From contig NC_079376.1 of NCBI RefSeq assembly GCF_021018895.1, forward strand, positions 16,803,001 through 16,867,000: 64,000 bases of DNA, in the 5' to 3' direction. The notes beneath the pieces are model-generated. The model did not search any database and was not told the DNA's origin. It was given only the letters and a program-made list of their open reading frames with translations. Origin of the DNA: Seriola aureovittata. Taxonomy: Eukaryota; Chordata; Actinopteri; Carangiformes; Carangidae. Both the position numbers and the translations under genes were made by a program. This document shows, one piece after another, positions 37,640 to 50,868 of this stretch (position 1 is the first letter of the stretch; each line of letters begins with the position of its first letter).

Positions 37640-37773
37640 ATCAGCTTAAACAACCCGTGGAAATGTCTGCACTTAAAGAATCGTAGCTGCCGCAGTATGA
37701 CATGGAAATCTGGACGACGTAACATTAGATAGTCTCGCCGAGCGTCAACGAAAAGGACCAGGAGAAATGCAAG
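37640..37773 (+). other. togaram1: togaram1 5' UTR exon with an upstream ATG
   Basis: The donor GCAAG|GTCTG follows 37773. The next acceptor TCCTCACAG precedes 38452. The spliced leader contains ATG at 37767-37769, in a frame different from the main ORF; it runs past the main ATG before stopping, so it is a candidate inhibitory uORF. In the main-ORF frame this exon has a TAG at 37726-37728 and no ATG after it. The 5' end of the exon is estimated. Confidence 0.6.
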
Positions 37774-38508
37774 GTCTGTTTTCCTGCTGTTTTTCTAACT
37801 TTGCTAGCCCAGTCAGCCACTAACCACTGACACAATTAGCGGAGTAGCGAGATAGCTTAACACTGTTTGAGCAGTGTTGCACTTAGCAAAGGTTTTATGT
37901 AGCTAGCTAACTAATTAGGCTGCTTAACGGTAACGTGTAGTTATATTAAACCCACTGAAGACATTACTCGGTACCTAAGTAACTGGCTACGACTCCAGTC
38001 AACACACTTTATAGTAAGGAATGTTACAATGGCAGGGAATAACGTAACGTACAGTAGAAAAGGTTATCTCTACAGTTCAGCCGATAACTACCGCGCCTGA
38101 CAGCCACAAGTGGTTGTGTCCAAGCCCCCTTTAATCTACAGTTCCTGATGATCGATCATGATGTTGAGGCACAATAACGCACTCCCTACATATTAAAATA
38201 TGTATTGTTACGTGGCTCAGTGTTGTAACATGTTTATATACATTCTTGCAGCGGCTGCCGCCATGCACTTTCCTCCTCTCTCCGTTCATGCTACTCTAAA
38301 CAAATGGGAATTTATTCAGTATCGACCTTTATTCTTGTTAATTTTCTCTGTTTTGCATTCACAGCTTGACAAACAGCAGAGTGGTTTTCCATCACCAACC
38401 ACTCATGATGAAAGCGATAACTAAAGAGGGGGAATATTATTGTCCTCACAGGATTGTGTTTGCTGCTTTGGATTCTCAGATTTGACCACATCCACAAGAC
38501 CATCAATA

Positions 38509-41500
38509 ATGATACCTGGATTGATCTCCCAGGAGTTACAGGAGCAACTTCTGGACCCAAAGAACTACCAGAATCGCACAAATGGCGTGGAAGAGCTCAA
38601 ACACATCCTCTCAGAAGTGGACATTAAGTCAGTCCAATCTGATAGTATTGAGAACTTCATCAATTTTCTTCCTCGGCTTCTGGATGACAGTAATTTTAAA
38701 GTGTTGTACAGCACATTACAAATTTTAAACTTACTTATTCAGAGGCTGGATACGAGTGCAGACAAATATTTCAAACAATTAGTCTTAGTGGCTCTCAAGG
38801 CCCTTGGGGACACTCGCGCCATCACCAGGAATGAATACATGAATGTGTTTCGACAGCTGATGAAAACTGTTGCACCACAACAAGTATTAGATCTTGTAAT
38901 CTGCAATTTGAAACATAAAAATTCAAGGGTTCGGGAAGATGTCCTTAACATCATTATGGCAGCTATGCTCACTCATCCTAGGAAAGATTTCAACATCCCC
39001 AAGCTTTGTTTTGAGGTTGCACCATATCTGGCAGACAGCAAAAAGAAAGTACGCCATGCCGCCCTTGAGCTATTTGCTGTTTTTGACTATTGCCTTGACA
39101 CAGGGAAAAAGCAGCCTCTGATGAAAGCTGTGGACATGGTTGAGCTCAATGAGGATGCAGAGGGTCTTATGGCAGCTGTACAGGCAAGACGAGCAAGGCA
39201 TGTCCTTCCGAAACTCTCCTCAGAGGGGATAGTGGAGTATGGTTTAGTGGTGCCCAAACCAGGACAGCGCTCGTTGCAATATGGTTCTGGAGCTGATCTG
39301 GACTGGGTGATGAACGGAGGGCGGATAAGCAGTGCCAGAAGCCACAGGACTGAGCCGGACAGTGACCGATTGTATGGCTATGGCAGCTTAGGCTCCCTCA
39401 CTGATGACCTTCCACTTCAAAGAAGGATTGTCAGTGCGGGCAAAGGGAAAAACAAACTACCCTGGGAGATGTCGAGCTTCTCATCCACTGAGAATGACCA
39501 GCAGTGTTGTACACCTAATGGAAAGTGCTCTGACCAGGTGGGGTCCATCATCCTGTCAACTTGCCATAGGCTCACTTATCCAAGCCACCTGGGAACTTCC
39601 CTGATTTAGCTTTAACTAACTTTCTCTGTCAGGATAAAACATATATCTTAGAGGTATATTCAGGTATACTGCAGGTTAGTTATGGAAATGTTGTCCTTTC
39701 AGTTGTCAGTGTTTGACATTAATGAAACAGCTATTGACTCAACAAGCAGTGTTCACCTTTTTTATTGAAGAGACTTCTAAAAATACACTTTGAGATCCAA
39801 AGCAATTTGGGCTTAATCAGTAATTTTTTCACTGCCTGAACAAAGGTTTTAGGAGCACCAGAGTGTTTTTCACATTGACTCTGTAATTACTGAGCATCTC
39901 AGTGGCCAGGCAGTTCTGTTGATTTGCCCCCAATCTGTTAGCAAGTGCAGATATTGCAAACAGCATGAAAGCAGTTGGTGATTTCGCTGCTTCCTTTTGT
40001 AGAAATTATTCATCTTAAAAAAAAAAATCAGGGGTCTTCACAATTTTTCCAATGTCAGAAGTTTTTTTCTGCATTTTGCGCTGTTGTTTGAAGAAGCTGA
40101 GTCACACCCAAAGGCACCAGTCCAAACAGGCTAAATATATCTTTGAGGTGGCACTTTCCTCAGAGGCAGTTTGCAGGAAAATAACTAGATATAGTTATAT
40201 CGCTCATGATACTGTATAGATAGAGTGCAGCAGAGAGGGATGATATACCTTCCACATCTTATTATACAGTTCTGTGGTGTCCTCATCAACCACATCTCAC
40301 TGTACACACACATTTCCTGGGGAGGCTATTGTCTAGACAGCCCATAATGCATGATAAGAGTTTTTTTTAGAAAGTAATCAGTATCTGTTGACAGGGTAAC
40401 AATAGGCTAAATTGTATCACTGAATATGTGGCTCTCTATACATACATACAGAGAGGGATATGGAGAGAGGAATAGATAGGTAATCACTCACGCTATTTCT
40501 GGAAGAAAAGGTGACTCATTCCCCTGCACAATGACATTATCGCTGCAAAGATGAGCATCCACTGTCTTGAAAATAAGCCTTGTGACCATCAGGGTCAGCC
40601 CAGCACTTGTGGAACATGTACTGCATCACATTTTATGAGCTTAGAAACGACAATGATTTGTTAAACATAAGCTACTATCAGCTCTATTCTAATAATACCC
40701 ATTGGTTGTGATGAGTGGCTGTGTTTCATGAGGTATTAATTGACCATATTTGTCCTGGAAACTATCATGCGGCTTAGAGCCTCAATTTGAAAAACCTTCT
40801 GTTTACAGCAGTGTCTGTTTCCCGGCAACCTCATTACCACACAGCACACTTACTGAAGGGGGCGTGAAACATAATTGGAAATATCACAGGGTTATGCTTG
40901 TAAAACATGGCTTATTTGCTGCTCTAGTGTTGATTGCAATCACACCAAGTGCTCTCTGCACTGAGTGTTGATCAGATTGTAGGCAGTCGGGCTAACCTCA
41001 GCAACACACTCTCTTTCAGAGGCTGAGATACGTGCACTGATGCAAAAATCTGTCCTAACCATCCCTCTGTTTTATTTGTTTATCTTTGACCAGGGTGTCA
41101 CAGGTTGCATGGTGACAGTAAAACTTTAATGAGAACAGCAGACATCATATACATTGAGTTAAGATCCACCCAAAGGCTGTTGTTTCTTATCTGAGCTGGC
41201 CAAATATCTGCTACATAATTTTGTTCAGGGCAGTGGATGGAATTACACTGGGGCTCTTGTTATGTTTAAGGGTTGTTGTAGGTTTGTTTTTTGAACTTCA
41301 TCCTCTCTTGTTGCCATTAACAGAAATAATTTTCTGCCCATTCATAGGTGGCCAGTGAGGATTTCCTTCCCCTTTCCAGGAAGCTGAGTCCAGAGACTTA
41401 CATTCCCAGTTTTAGTAAGTGCCAATATTTCCTTCTCACAAAATGATACTGCCATTAATTCCATATGAGGTGACAGGTACACTTGAATGGTTGTCATGGT

Positions 41501-42361
41501 CAACTTCAGCTGGACTCAATTTAGAGCGGCTTTAAATTGGATTAGCATGCTGAGTCAGTGGAGTCACCAAGCCACATGTCACGAAAAGCCTTGAGATGAG
41601 CACAGTTGTGAGGCAGATAAGTGTCATACCAGTGTCACAACATGCCAGAAGAGACCATTATACCAACAGCTAAGTCATCTAATTATTGTTTTGTATCTTT
41701 TATGTCAAAATGAGCTTAAGAACATGGCTTGATAGACTCCCTTTTTTTCAAGTATTTGTTTAGAGGCTTTAATAAATATTCTGCAATCCTATGTTGTAAA
41801 AATGAAATGTTGAAATGTTGTCATTTTACTTGTAAACAAGATGAAATGTTCCTTTTCACTGTCAAAAACATTTCCCCTGATACATTGAGTAAACAGATTC
41901 AGACCATGGAACATGATGGAGGTTGTGAAAATGTAGTAAATAGCAGAGGGCAGTAAGTTCTTGCAGTATGCCAGCTTCAACAGAGAATCTGGCCTCGCAA
42001 ATGTGTGGCATTACTGCTGTTGTAACTGTAGCAAGGCTTTCACAAGTTTATAGCAGCCCGTCAGTGTGGTCAAGTTAAAGATAAGCTGCCAGAAACAGTC
42101 CCATTCTGACTACTCCTCAGTTTCAGCTAAAAGCCATACAAAGAAGGAAAGGCATTTTTGACTACGTAATTATTCTTGACAAAATGTCATGCTTTAAAAA
42201 TGTTTATTGCATCAGATTTGATACTGGATCATAACTCCTTGACCCACTGGATATTTGATGTTGACGACGTGACTACAAAGGGATTAGACTCAATTCCAAT
42301 GCTCCTACTATAATTTATGTAATCTGGACACATACTAGTGCTAATCCTAAAATGGAGATTA

Positions 42362-42416
<55 letters not shown>

Positions 42417-45400
42417 CTAGAATATTTGAATCCAGTGCTGTTTTCCACACCCTATAAAAATCACTTGTGTGCCTTGCTAAAGTTTTCCACTGTTGTGTAA
42501 CATTACTACGTAAATGTCCAGTTTTTGTAGCTGCAGCTGTATGTGATCCCCTCTACATAGCCTCTGTGTGTCTGTGCTCACAGGCACGACTAGACTTTTT
42601 GAGCTTCTGGCTGCAAGGTTTGCCAGCACTACTTATTGCTCCGGGGGGGGTATGTGAACTTAAGGACCTTCCAAGAAGAAACATCTCAGGAGGATGTTCA
42701 GGACATTAAATCATGTATTAAATAAAGGTTTGCAGAACATCATGGAAAGAGTACCGAGAACTGACCACCAGAAGTATTTTCTACATTTCGAAATGTCCTC
42801 CCTATGATACCACAAGATCAAGTACAAACTGGAACTATTCGATTGATAATTTACACTTTATCCAACCTTTATACAATGCAAACTCTTTTTTTTTTTTAAA
42901 TCATGGGCTTACAGAGGGATTGTTGCTGTCATGTTTATTACTATTTGAGTAATTTGCAAATCTGTTTGGTTTGTAATCAAAATGGCAAAATATACTGTCT
43001 AGGTTCTGCAGAGCCACAGAAACCACAATCCACCAGAAGGAGGGACTCTCCTGCTCGCCTCAGGAGAAGTGGAAGTCTCAACTTAGACCCTGACATCTTT
43101 AAAACCACCAACCTCTCTGACCTAGACGTTGGTAAGAAGAGATTACCTTAAAATTTGCTGAAGTTACACTAAGAACTCCAGTTACAACAAATAAAAAAAA
43201 AAATGTAATCTTCAGCCAGACATGAACCATATCTCCACTTTGCTACCTTTTATCACACCCAGTTTTTCATGGTTCCTAACATGTGAATACCCTGTCTCAC
43301 AGTGGCACCCAAGGGGCGCATGCTCCCAAGGAACCCCAGTGTTGAGCGCACATTTTCCCTCCCCTCTAACCCCTCCACTTCCGGCTCCTTCCTACTGCCC
43401 TCCTACCCACTGGCTGCACTCCCAGGAGGCATGCTTACTCCAACACTGTCCCGCCGCCACAGAGACCCTTCCCTGTCTATGTCCAACACCTGGCCCAACA
43501 AGAGAGAGAACAGCCCTCACCAGCAAGACAGCAGCCCCTGGAGAGACACAGCAGACACAGCAAAAGGTAATCTAGTAAAAAGTTATTAGTCGTATATATC
43601 TGATTTGTCTGCTGAATGTGAGAATGTTGTGGCCTCTATTTTGTATCATCTCTATTTTGTATCGTCTTTTCTTCCATCCTACCCCCTCCAGGAGACCAAC
43701 TCTCTAGCAGGTGCTCTCCCCGGCCCCTTCGTGCCTCCCTCATGAGTTCTTCTTCCACTTCATCATTCCGCCGGGCTCTGAGCAGCACCAGGGCAACCCT
43801 CTCTATCTCACCAGTAGTCCCTCCAGTAGAGCATGCCCATTCTTATAATGGCCAGAGGTCCAGTGCTTCAGGCAGCCCTCAGAACCAGCAGCTAGAAAAG
43901 AGTCTTCATCTGGACCCTGATAGCTTCACTGAGGATCAAGTGGATAATTCTCTGGACGTGGAGGAGGTCAGCAAACTGTCTTTTCTTAGAAAAACTCAGC
44001 TAGAAAATGTGGGACACTGCAAGTTCCAACATGCACCTTCAGCATGTGAGAGCTCTTAAAAAACTCTCAGTATTTTGGGTATGATACCGAATGATTAAAG
44101 GCATGAGGGCAAAGTCTGCTTGTCCAGGGGCATGAAGTTTGGCTCCATTAATAATATTCTTTTCTATGGACACGTGGTCCAATTTGTGTGTTGATCACAG
44201 ATGATGAACTCGCTGCGCTCATTGCGCAACAGCGCTGCCAAGAAGAGGGCCAAAGCGAGCCTTAGCAGTCCAGATCCAGACAGCCCTGACTCTGCTGTGA
44301 GGTTAGACCTGGGGCTGGACTCACCATCACACACCTCTCCGAAGCTTACCAGCTCAGCCAGTGAAAGTGGTCTGTCCAGTCTGGGCTCGGTCGCCAATTC
44401 CAGCTCCAATGGCATCAAAACCAGGTAAAAGACCCACAGTTTGCTGGGTTCCATCTTTTAACTAGTTCACATGGTCTGATGGATATTATGTCATCTTTGT
44501 GTCTGTCTTTGAGAAGATAAATACTTTAAATAGAATAACTAGAGATCATGATATAAGCTTTATACTTCTACCATAGGTTTCTCCAGTTTACTAAATAATC
44601 TGATTTGATCTTGGTTCACCTTTTGCAGTATGTTAGGACAATAGTTGACTCAAGTCCTTCCTGTTGTGTCCTTTTTGGAACACTTTAACTTGTGACAAGT
44701 GGGAAACTGGTATTCATCTGGTGTTGTGTGACAATGTGTTGAGCACTGCTGAGCAGTTTCACAGCATAATTTCTCACCTGTCACATCTGTCAACAGTCCT
44801 GGAAGCTCTGCCTCTTCAGGAATGAAACCTCGCATCGCAAGAATGCCTTCTGCAAAACTGAAGACTTCTATGTCCATGGACTTCAGCAGCCTTCAAGGTA
44901 TAAAAAGGGAGGGAGTTGTTTTGCCCACTCTGTGTTAGTGGGTTGTATCTTATTTACATCTTTGTATTTTGCTTTGTCAAGGAATGTCCCAGAGAAGTGA
45001 ACTATCTTCTGAGGTGGGTGTTGTTGGGCAGAGAGTCACTTACTCCAACGGAACAAGCAAAACTGAGGAGAAGACAACGGGACCCTCCCCTCCATTGGTC
45101 AAACCTGCCATTCGCGAATCAGTCAGAGGCCTGAAGCCTGCCAAAGGTCAGCCAGTAGTGACAGTGGATTCACCTGGGAATAATACTTTGTGTGCATGAA
45201 TAATTAAATCAATCAGTAAAACATCTGCTTTGATCTTTAGGATCACAGAGCCACAGCAGCAGGAACTCACCAGGCACAGACATGCCTGAAGGAGTCATTG
45301 GAAGAGGTCAGTCTGTAAAGGGCATAAATCATTGTTCAGTTGCCCAGTATTTTGCTTTCTTACTGAGCTAGTGTGGTACTGTAACTCATTGCTGTTTTAC

Positions 45401-48400
45401 AACAGACTCAAAGAAACACTACAAAATACAGTTTTTATGATCCTCATTTTCTAGTAAAGCTCTTGAATATCCTATATACTATATGTTCATGTTCACAGTT
45501 AAATTGTTTTTAAAAAAAATGAAGTAGATCTTATTACTGATGTATTTAGCAGTTCAGACTGTTGTGTCCACATTTCCGGTCATTCATTTAAGTTATCTGC
45601 AAACATCTCCCTTATGTGTCACAGGCATGTTTGGCACTGCAGTGTCAAGCCGTCCAGGAGTCGTCTTGTCACATGAGCAGGGTGAATCAGTGGCCAAACC
45701 CCCCACTGATCCCTCAGCTGGTATCTACAGCCATGCTCTGTCTGGCAGTCACATAGACAGTGATGAGAGCCCACGTCAAGATGAGCTTCAGGTTAGTCAC
45801 ACTTTATACAATGGTAAAACATAGTACACCATAGAAAGTTTCCAGCTATCTAAGTACCACCTGGTATGTTTTCTACTGGTATGATGTGCAGGAGAGGATC
45901 AGGAATGCTAGGGTCGGCCGGGATAGGATGCGGCAGCAGCATCTTGATCAGCAAGAGGGGCAATCCGGTCAAGGGGACATCACACGAGACAAGATTCGCC
46001 ACCGTGTCAGACAGATGCTATCTGATTCACCTACAGAGGAGAATAAAGCATTAATCATCAAAGGCAAGAGAAACTTCTGGAAACCTTACCCAACAACATG
46101 TATTTCTTCATAAATTGGAGTTGATTTCTGAGTTGAAATAGCTATGAATAAGATAAATTACCACTTCCACGATAAATGTATTTTATTTATCAAGGTTGTC
46201 CTTATATTAAATGGTCTGATAAGTTCAGTGTAAAAATCCAGTTTGGAGAAGTGTCTTTATTCACTAAATAACACAGCACAGAATATAATTGTAGTTGTTG
46301 CAGTTAGAGCCTTGAAATCTTGATCTTCTGTGTTGTAGATCTGCATCTGAACGGCAGCACACTGACCTCAACCAAAGCAGACCATCTCTCTGACGAGTCC
46401 CCTCTCAGCCCCACCAGCCCTGTCAGCCCGCCAGGACCCCAAAGCCCCATCAAGTGCTTCACTCCGCCCCACCAGCCAAGCCCCCCCACAGTGCCCCCCA
46501 ACCCTAAGAACCTCTCACGGCTTAGGAGGGCTCCTAGCCTCAGCAGAACCCGACCTTCGCTGTCACATAGCTCAGGTTTGTGAATCTAAAAACCCAACAC
46601 TTGCACCAAATGTCGGGCTCAGTCATCTGCTTTTATAAACCAAAAAATGTCCCTGTGCATCTTTATAACATTGCTCCGTGTAATCTCTCAGATGGTCTGA
46701 CACTGGCTCGCAATTTAGCACAATCCCACTGCATTACAAATAGATAAACCAGTATTTTAACAGGTCTTTGTTTATGGAAAATGCTGGTACATTAATTAGA
46801 CAGTCAGAGCCATTAGAGCATGGGTGAATAAGATGTTTGCTTTGGTTAATGTGGCACATTGCTGTGTTTTGACAATCTACTGTTAATGCACTGCTGCCCA
46901 CACACACACTACTTTGTTTTCAGACGGATAGAGATGTAACATGGAACCGAATCTGTGTGTGTGTGTTGTGTTGTGTGGTGTCTGATAGACCATTTAGATG
47001 AGCTGTCCCCTGGCACTATGGGCCACAAGAAAAATCTCTCAGAGCCTCCAGAGCTGTGTCCGTTTTCCAAACCAGACCTGGCACTGACACAGAGCTTCAA
47101 CCTGCTAAGCTCTGAGGACTGGTGAGAAACACTGAATACATCATAAAGACAACTCACATCTAGAGGTCCTACATATATTTATGAAATATAGACAATATAA
47201 AGATTTAAAACTATCCCACTTTAAAATTACTGTTATCCCAAATATTGTGATATTTGTGTTACAAAATCTTAAAGCTGTAATAGCTTTTTATATTACGTAG
47301 CCACTTTCAACACACATCATATTTAACAGCAACCAATATATTTCAGTTTGGTGAAGAAAGTAAAGTCTATACAAAAAATGGCTGCCAACTGTGTCTTTTT
47401 TTCAATCCAGGGAGAAAAAGATTGAGGGTCTGATGTTCCTGCGCTCTCTGGCCCACTACCACTCAGACACACTCCAGAGCAGGCTTCATGATGTCTGCCT
47501 GTCTCTCATTCAAGAGGTAGTTTAAATTGTTGGATTACAATCCCACATCATTTTTACATGTTTTCCACGTGCTGCCTTACACCGTCTGATGTAGACCTGC
47601 CTCTCTCTTAATTTAAATGTTAATATCTTATTTTGCAGATCAATTTCATTTGTCAGGGTTTCAGTAATTATACAGTATATATTCTCTGCCTGGTGATTCT
47701 TTTGTCAGATAGATATCTTTAATATCTCTCCATGACTTGCTGTTTGATGCTGGAATTGTATTGTTTCCCCTTAAGTATTATTAATAAGGTCCATCTTCTT
47801 CAGGTGAAGAACCTTCGGTCAGGTGTGTCCAGGGTTGCAGTGTGCACTCTGGGAGACCTGTACACCCACATGCAGAAGGCAATGGACCAGGAGCTGGAGG
47901 GGACAGTTAAAGCTTTACTGCAGAAGGCTGGAGAGAGTAATGCCTTCATTAGGCAGGATGTTGATGCAGCACTGGATTGCATGGTGCAGCACTGCACCCC
48001 CACTCGCAGCATCAATGCTCTACTCACTGGAGGACTCAGGTTAGTGTACATGCATACACACACACAGTGAATTGTTCTACCAAACTTAAAATTTGGAACA
48101 TTTGTGGGTGCATTTGCTCTATTTTAAACACCAAATAATTAAAAAAAAAAAATTATATCTGATTGCTGAATGGATTTCCCCTCCACTGATAGTCACCTCA
48201 GTGCAGTGGTGAGAAAATGCACTGCTCAGCATCTGGCCAATCTGGTAGAGAAGGTTGGTGCTGCCCGTCTTCTCTCTGGGGGTAAAGATCTCACTGACAG
48301 AATCTTACCTGCTGTCACCAAACTCGCACAGGACTCTTCACAGGAATCCAGGTATGAGAGACTTTTTTTTTTCTTTTTTTTTAAATAAAATTTACAAATT

Positions 48401-50749
48401 AAGAATTTATTATATGTTGATTGTTATTATTATGCCATCAAAACTGCAACAGAGATTACACTGGGAAATACTAAATATGAACATCTCAAAACCACTGTCT
48501 GTTGTGGACAGAGTTGACTCAGCTCTGTGGTTATTTTTGATGCCATATTTTATGGTGGTGGTACCTTGCTGTTCTGGTGCTGGATTGCATTATATTGAAA
48601 CCTGTTTGTATTTTTATGTTACCCTATATATGTAAATGGATAAAATATGAGAAGCATCTTTTGGTATAATGCAATACAGTACAGTATAACCCAACATACT
48701 GTATGTCACAAACCTGCACTCTGAAACAAGTATTTAGAACACTGAAGAAAAAACTGTGTCAGTCATGAGTAAATATTGGCACTTAGTGTTTGAGTTATTA
48801 CAATGGTTCAACCCACAGGTACTTTGGGCGGCGAATGCTGCTGTCCCTGTCATCCCACCCTGACTTTGACAAGATCCTGGAAAAATATATCCCCACCAAA
48901 GACCTGCCAACTGTCAGAGACACTGTCTTCACTCTCAAGACAAAGGTGCGGCATCTGTTCCTCTGTGTGTTTATAACATTGGTGTTTTTGCTAGAGGCCA
49001 CACTGCCATCTTACCTGGAGATTGTGGGTTATTTTAGGGTCTTGGTGAGATGCCTCAAGACACCCAGTCAGCCCGGGGCAGACGCTCCCTCCCAGGCAGT
49101 GGCACAGTCAGGGCCTCGTCTCTCACCAGGGAGCCTCTCAACCAGACCAACAGGTGAGTGTGAATATCAAGCACTACAGCAGAGGTGCCTGCACACACTT
49201 AATTCAGCCTTTTAAGCAGCTGCTTTCACAAACTGCATAACACATGAGTTATTCATACTTAACTCGCGGGTTTATAAAGGTGAACCATTTGATGTATTTT
49301 GTCTCATCTACAGGGAGTCCAACAGCCATTACAGCTGTAGATCTCAGACACACAGTATTGCGGACAAGACTGAATACATCATGCAGATCTCAGGTCTGCT
49401 GGGTTCAAAGGACTTCAGAGAGAGGATCAAGGGAATCGACCAGCTAGTGGCTGACTGCCAGCACAACCCCAACATGGTCATCAATAGTATATTCCCGGTT
49501 AGTACTAGCATTTTTGGTTATCCGTGACGGTCCATGACTTCAGTGAAGTTACACCAGCGGTCAGACAAGTGTTGAACTTTTCCATTGGACATTGCTCTTT
49601 CAAAATGACTTGCTGCAAACAGTCTATTACGTCGTCAGGGGGTGTTTACAGCAGATGCACAACGGTTTTCATCTACTGTATATCCTCAAATAGTGACTGG
49701 GGCCTTTATTTACCGCATCTGCAGAAGGTAACAGGCCTCTATTTTTAATTCCCTCTGTTTGATATCAATAATTGGTCAAACCAGTATTTTAATACAATTT
49801 AAAAAAATTATAGTAAAAAAGAGTTTTGTTTTCAGTATTTTTTTCAATATTTCTTTGTTATAAACTCATCTTGTCATAGTTTTCAGCTACCACCATACAA
49901 TTCTGTTTCATCATGAAATCATCACCAAACTGTCTCTCTTTTACCTTTTTGTTTTTCTCCCTTGGGCTCCCCTTCTGTCAGGTGTTTGATGCCTTCAAGG
50001 CCAGGCTGCAGGAGTCCAACAGCAAAGTCAACCTGTATGCCCTTGAGTCACTCCAGAAAATCATCCACTTGATGAAGGACAACCTGTCCCAAGTAGTCAA
50101 CATCCTGGTCCCAGCAATCGTGGACAATCACCTCAACTCCAAGAACAATGCGATCTACTCTGCTGCTATTGGAGCCATTAATGCACTTATCTTAAATCTT
50201 GGTACTCACTTCAAGCATTTGGATTTTGTAGTATAGGTGAATTTGACATCTGATTAAAAGAATTCCTTTTCATATTGTACTTTTCTTTGTTTCCTTGATA
50301 GATAACATACTCCTTCTCCAGCCCTTCTGCACCAAGGCTCAGTTTTTAAGTGGCAAAGCAAAGGTGGATCTTATCGAAAAGGTTGCAGGTATGTCCGTTG
50401 TGATCATTCTGAACGCTGTAATAAGTTCTAACCTCTGCTCTCTGATTTGTTTGTATCTGACCAATTCTTATTTCCTTCCACTTCCTGTTTTCCAGATCTT
50501 GTGACAGAGCTGTACCCTCGCAAACCCCAGGTGGTGGAGCAGAAAGTGCTTCCCTTGCTGTGGCACCTCCTGGGCACCTCCACTCATAGCGGCACCATTC
50601 ATGGCCGGGGCGGAAGCGTGAGGGGTGCTACCGCCAACCTGTGCCAAGCCCTTTATGCCCAGATGGGGTCCAGCCTGAGCGAGTGTGCTGCCTCCCAGCC
50701 TGCCAATGTCCACAAAGGTTTAAACGAGTTCCTGAGGGCATTATCCTAA
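38509..50749 (+). CDS. togaram1: TOG array regulator of axonemal microtubules 1 (crescerin-1), about 1505 aa, lacking TOG1
   Basis: Ciliary microtubule regulator; TOG domains bind tubulin, and human TOGARAM1 is a Joubert-syndrome gene. Coding exons: 38509-39537, 41348-41414, 43003-43131, 43303-43566, 43692-43966, 44201-44424, 44797-44897, 44982-45146, 45241-45306, 45625-45791, 45892-46063, 46339-46575, 46989-47121, 47411-47516, 47804-48039, 48193-48351, 48819-48945, 49038-49153, 49314-49497, 49982-50201, 50302-50388, 50496-50749 (4518 nt). The first exon encodes the TOG2 counterpart (about 1-210), then SAGKGKNKLPWE. A disordered linker contains SLRSLRNSAAKKRAK. TOG3 (about 995-1235; VKNLRSGVSR, QKAGESNAFIRQDVD) and TOG4 (about 1275-1490; QPFCTKAQFLSGKAK, VEQKVLPLLWHLLG) follow. 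The human protein (over 1700 aa) begins with another TOG domain before this point; I find no equivalent here. The intron after 46063 uses a GC donor. A 66-nt in-frame exon (about 42592-42657) is possible. Confidence 0.92.
42365..42415. repeat. (GT)n microsatellite
   Basis: About 25 GT units within the second coding intron of togaram1. Confidence 0.95.
46064..46338 (+). other. togaram1: GC-AG intron of togaram1
   Basis: Exon 45892-46063 ends ATCATCAAAG and continues GCAAGA; no GT donor lies nearby, and reading through reaches a stop at about 46110. A GC donor with otherwise perfect consensus (AAAG|GCAAG) joins in frame to the acceptor TTGTAG before 46339, giving K-D-L-H-L-N. GC-AG is the main minor class of U2 introns. 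Confidence 0.75.
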
Positions 50750-50862
50750 AGGTTAAGCCGAATCCAAACACAACCAAATGTTGGAAAAGAAGAACATTAA
50801 CACTGACCTTACTTGAAGACGGAGATGTGCTACATTTCTTTTAGTGCCTGCACTTTTATACC

Positions 50863-50868
50863 AATAAA
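50863..50868 (+). promoter_or_regulatory. togaram1: Proximal togaram1 polyadenylation signal
   Basis: AATAAA lies 114 bp after the stop codon. A second AATAAA at 51707-51712 could give a 3' UTR of about 1 kb. Confidence 0.65.
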
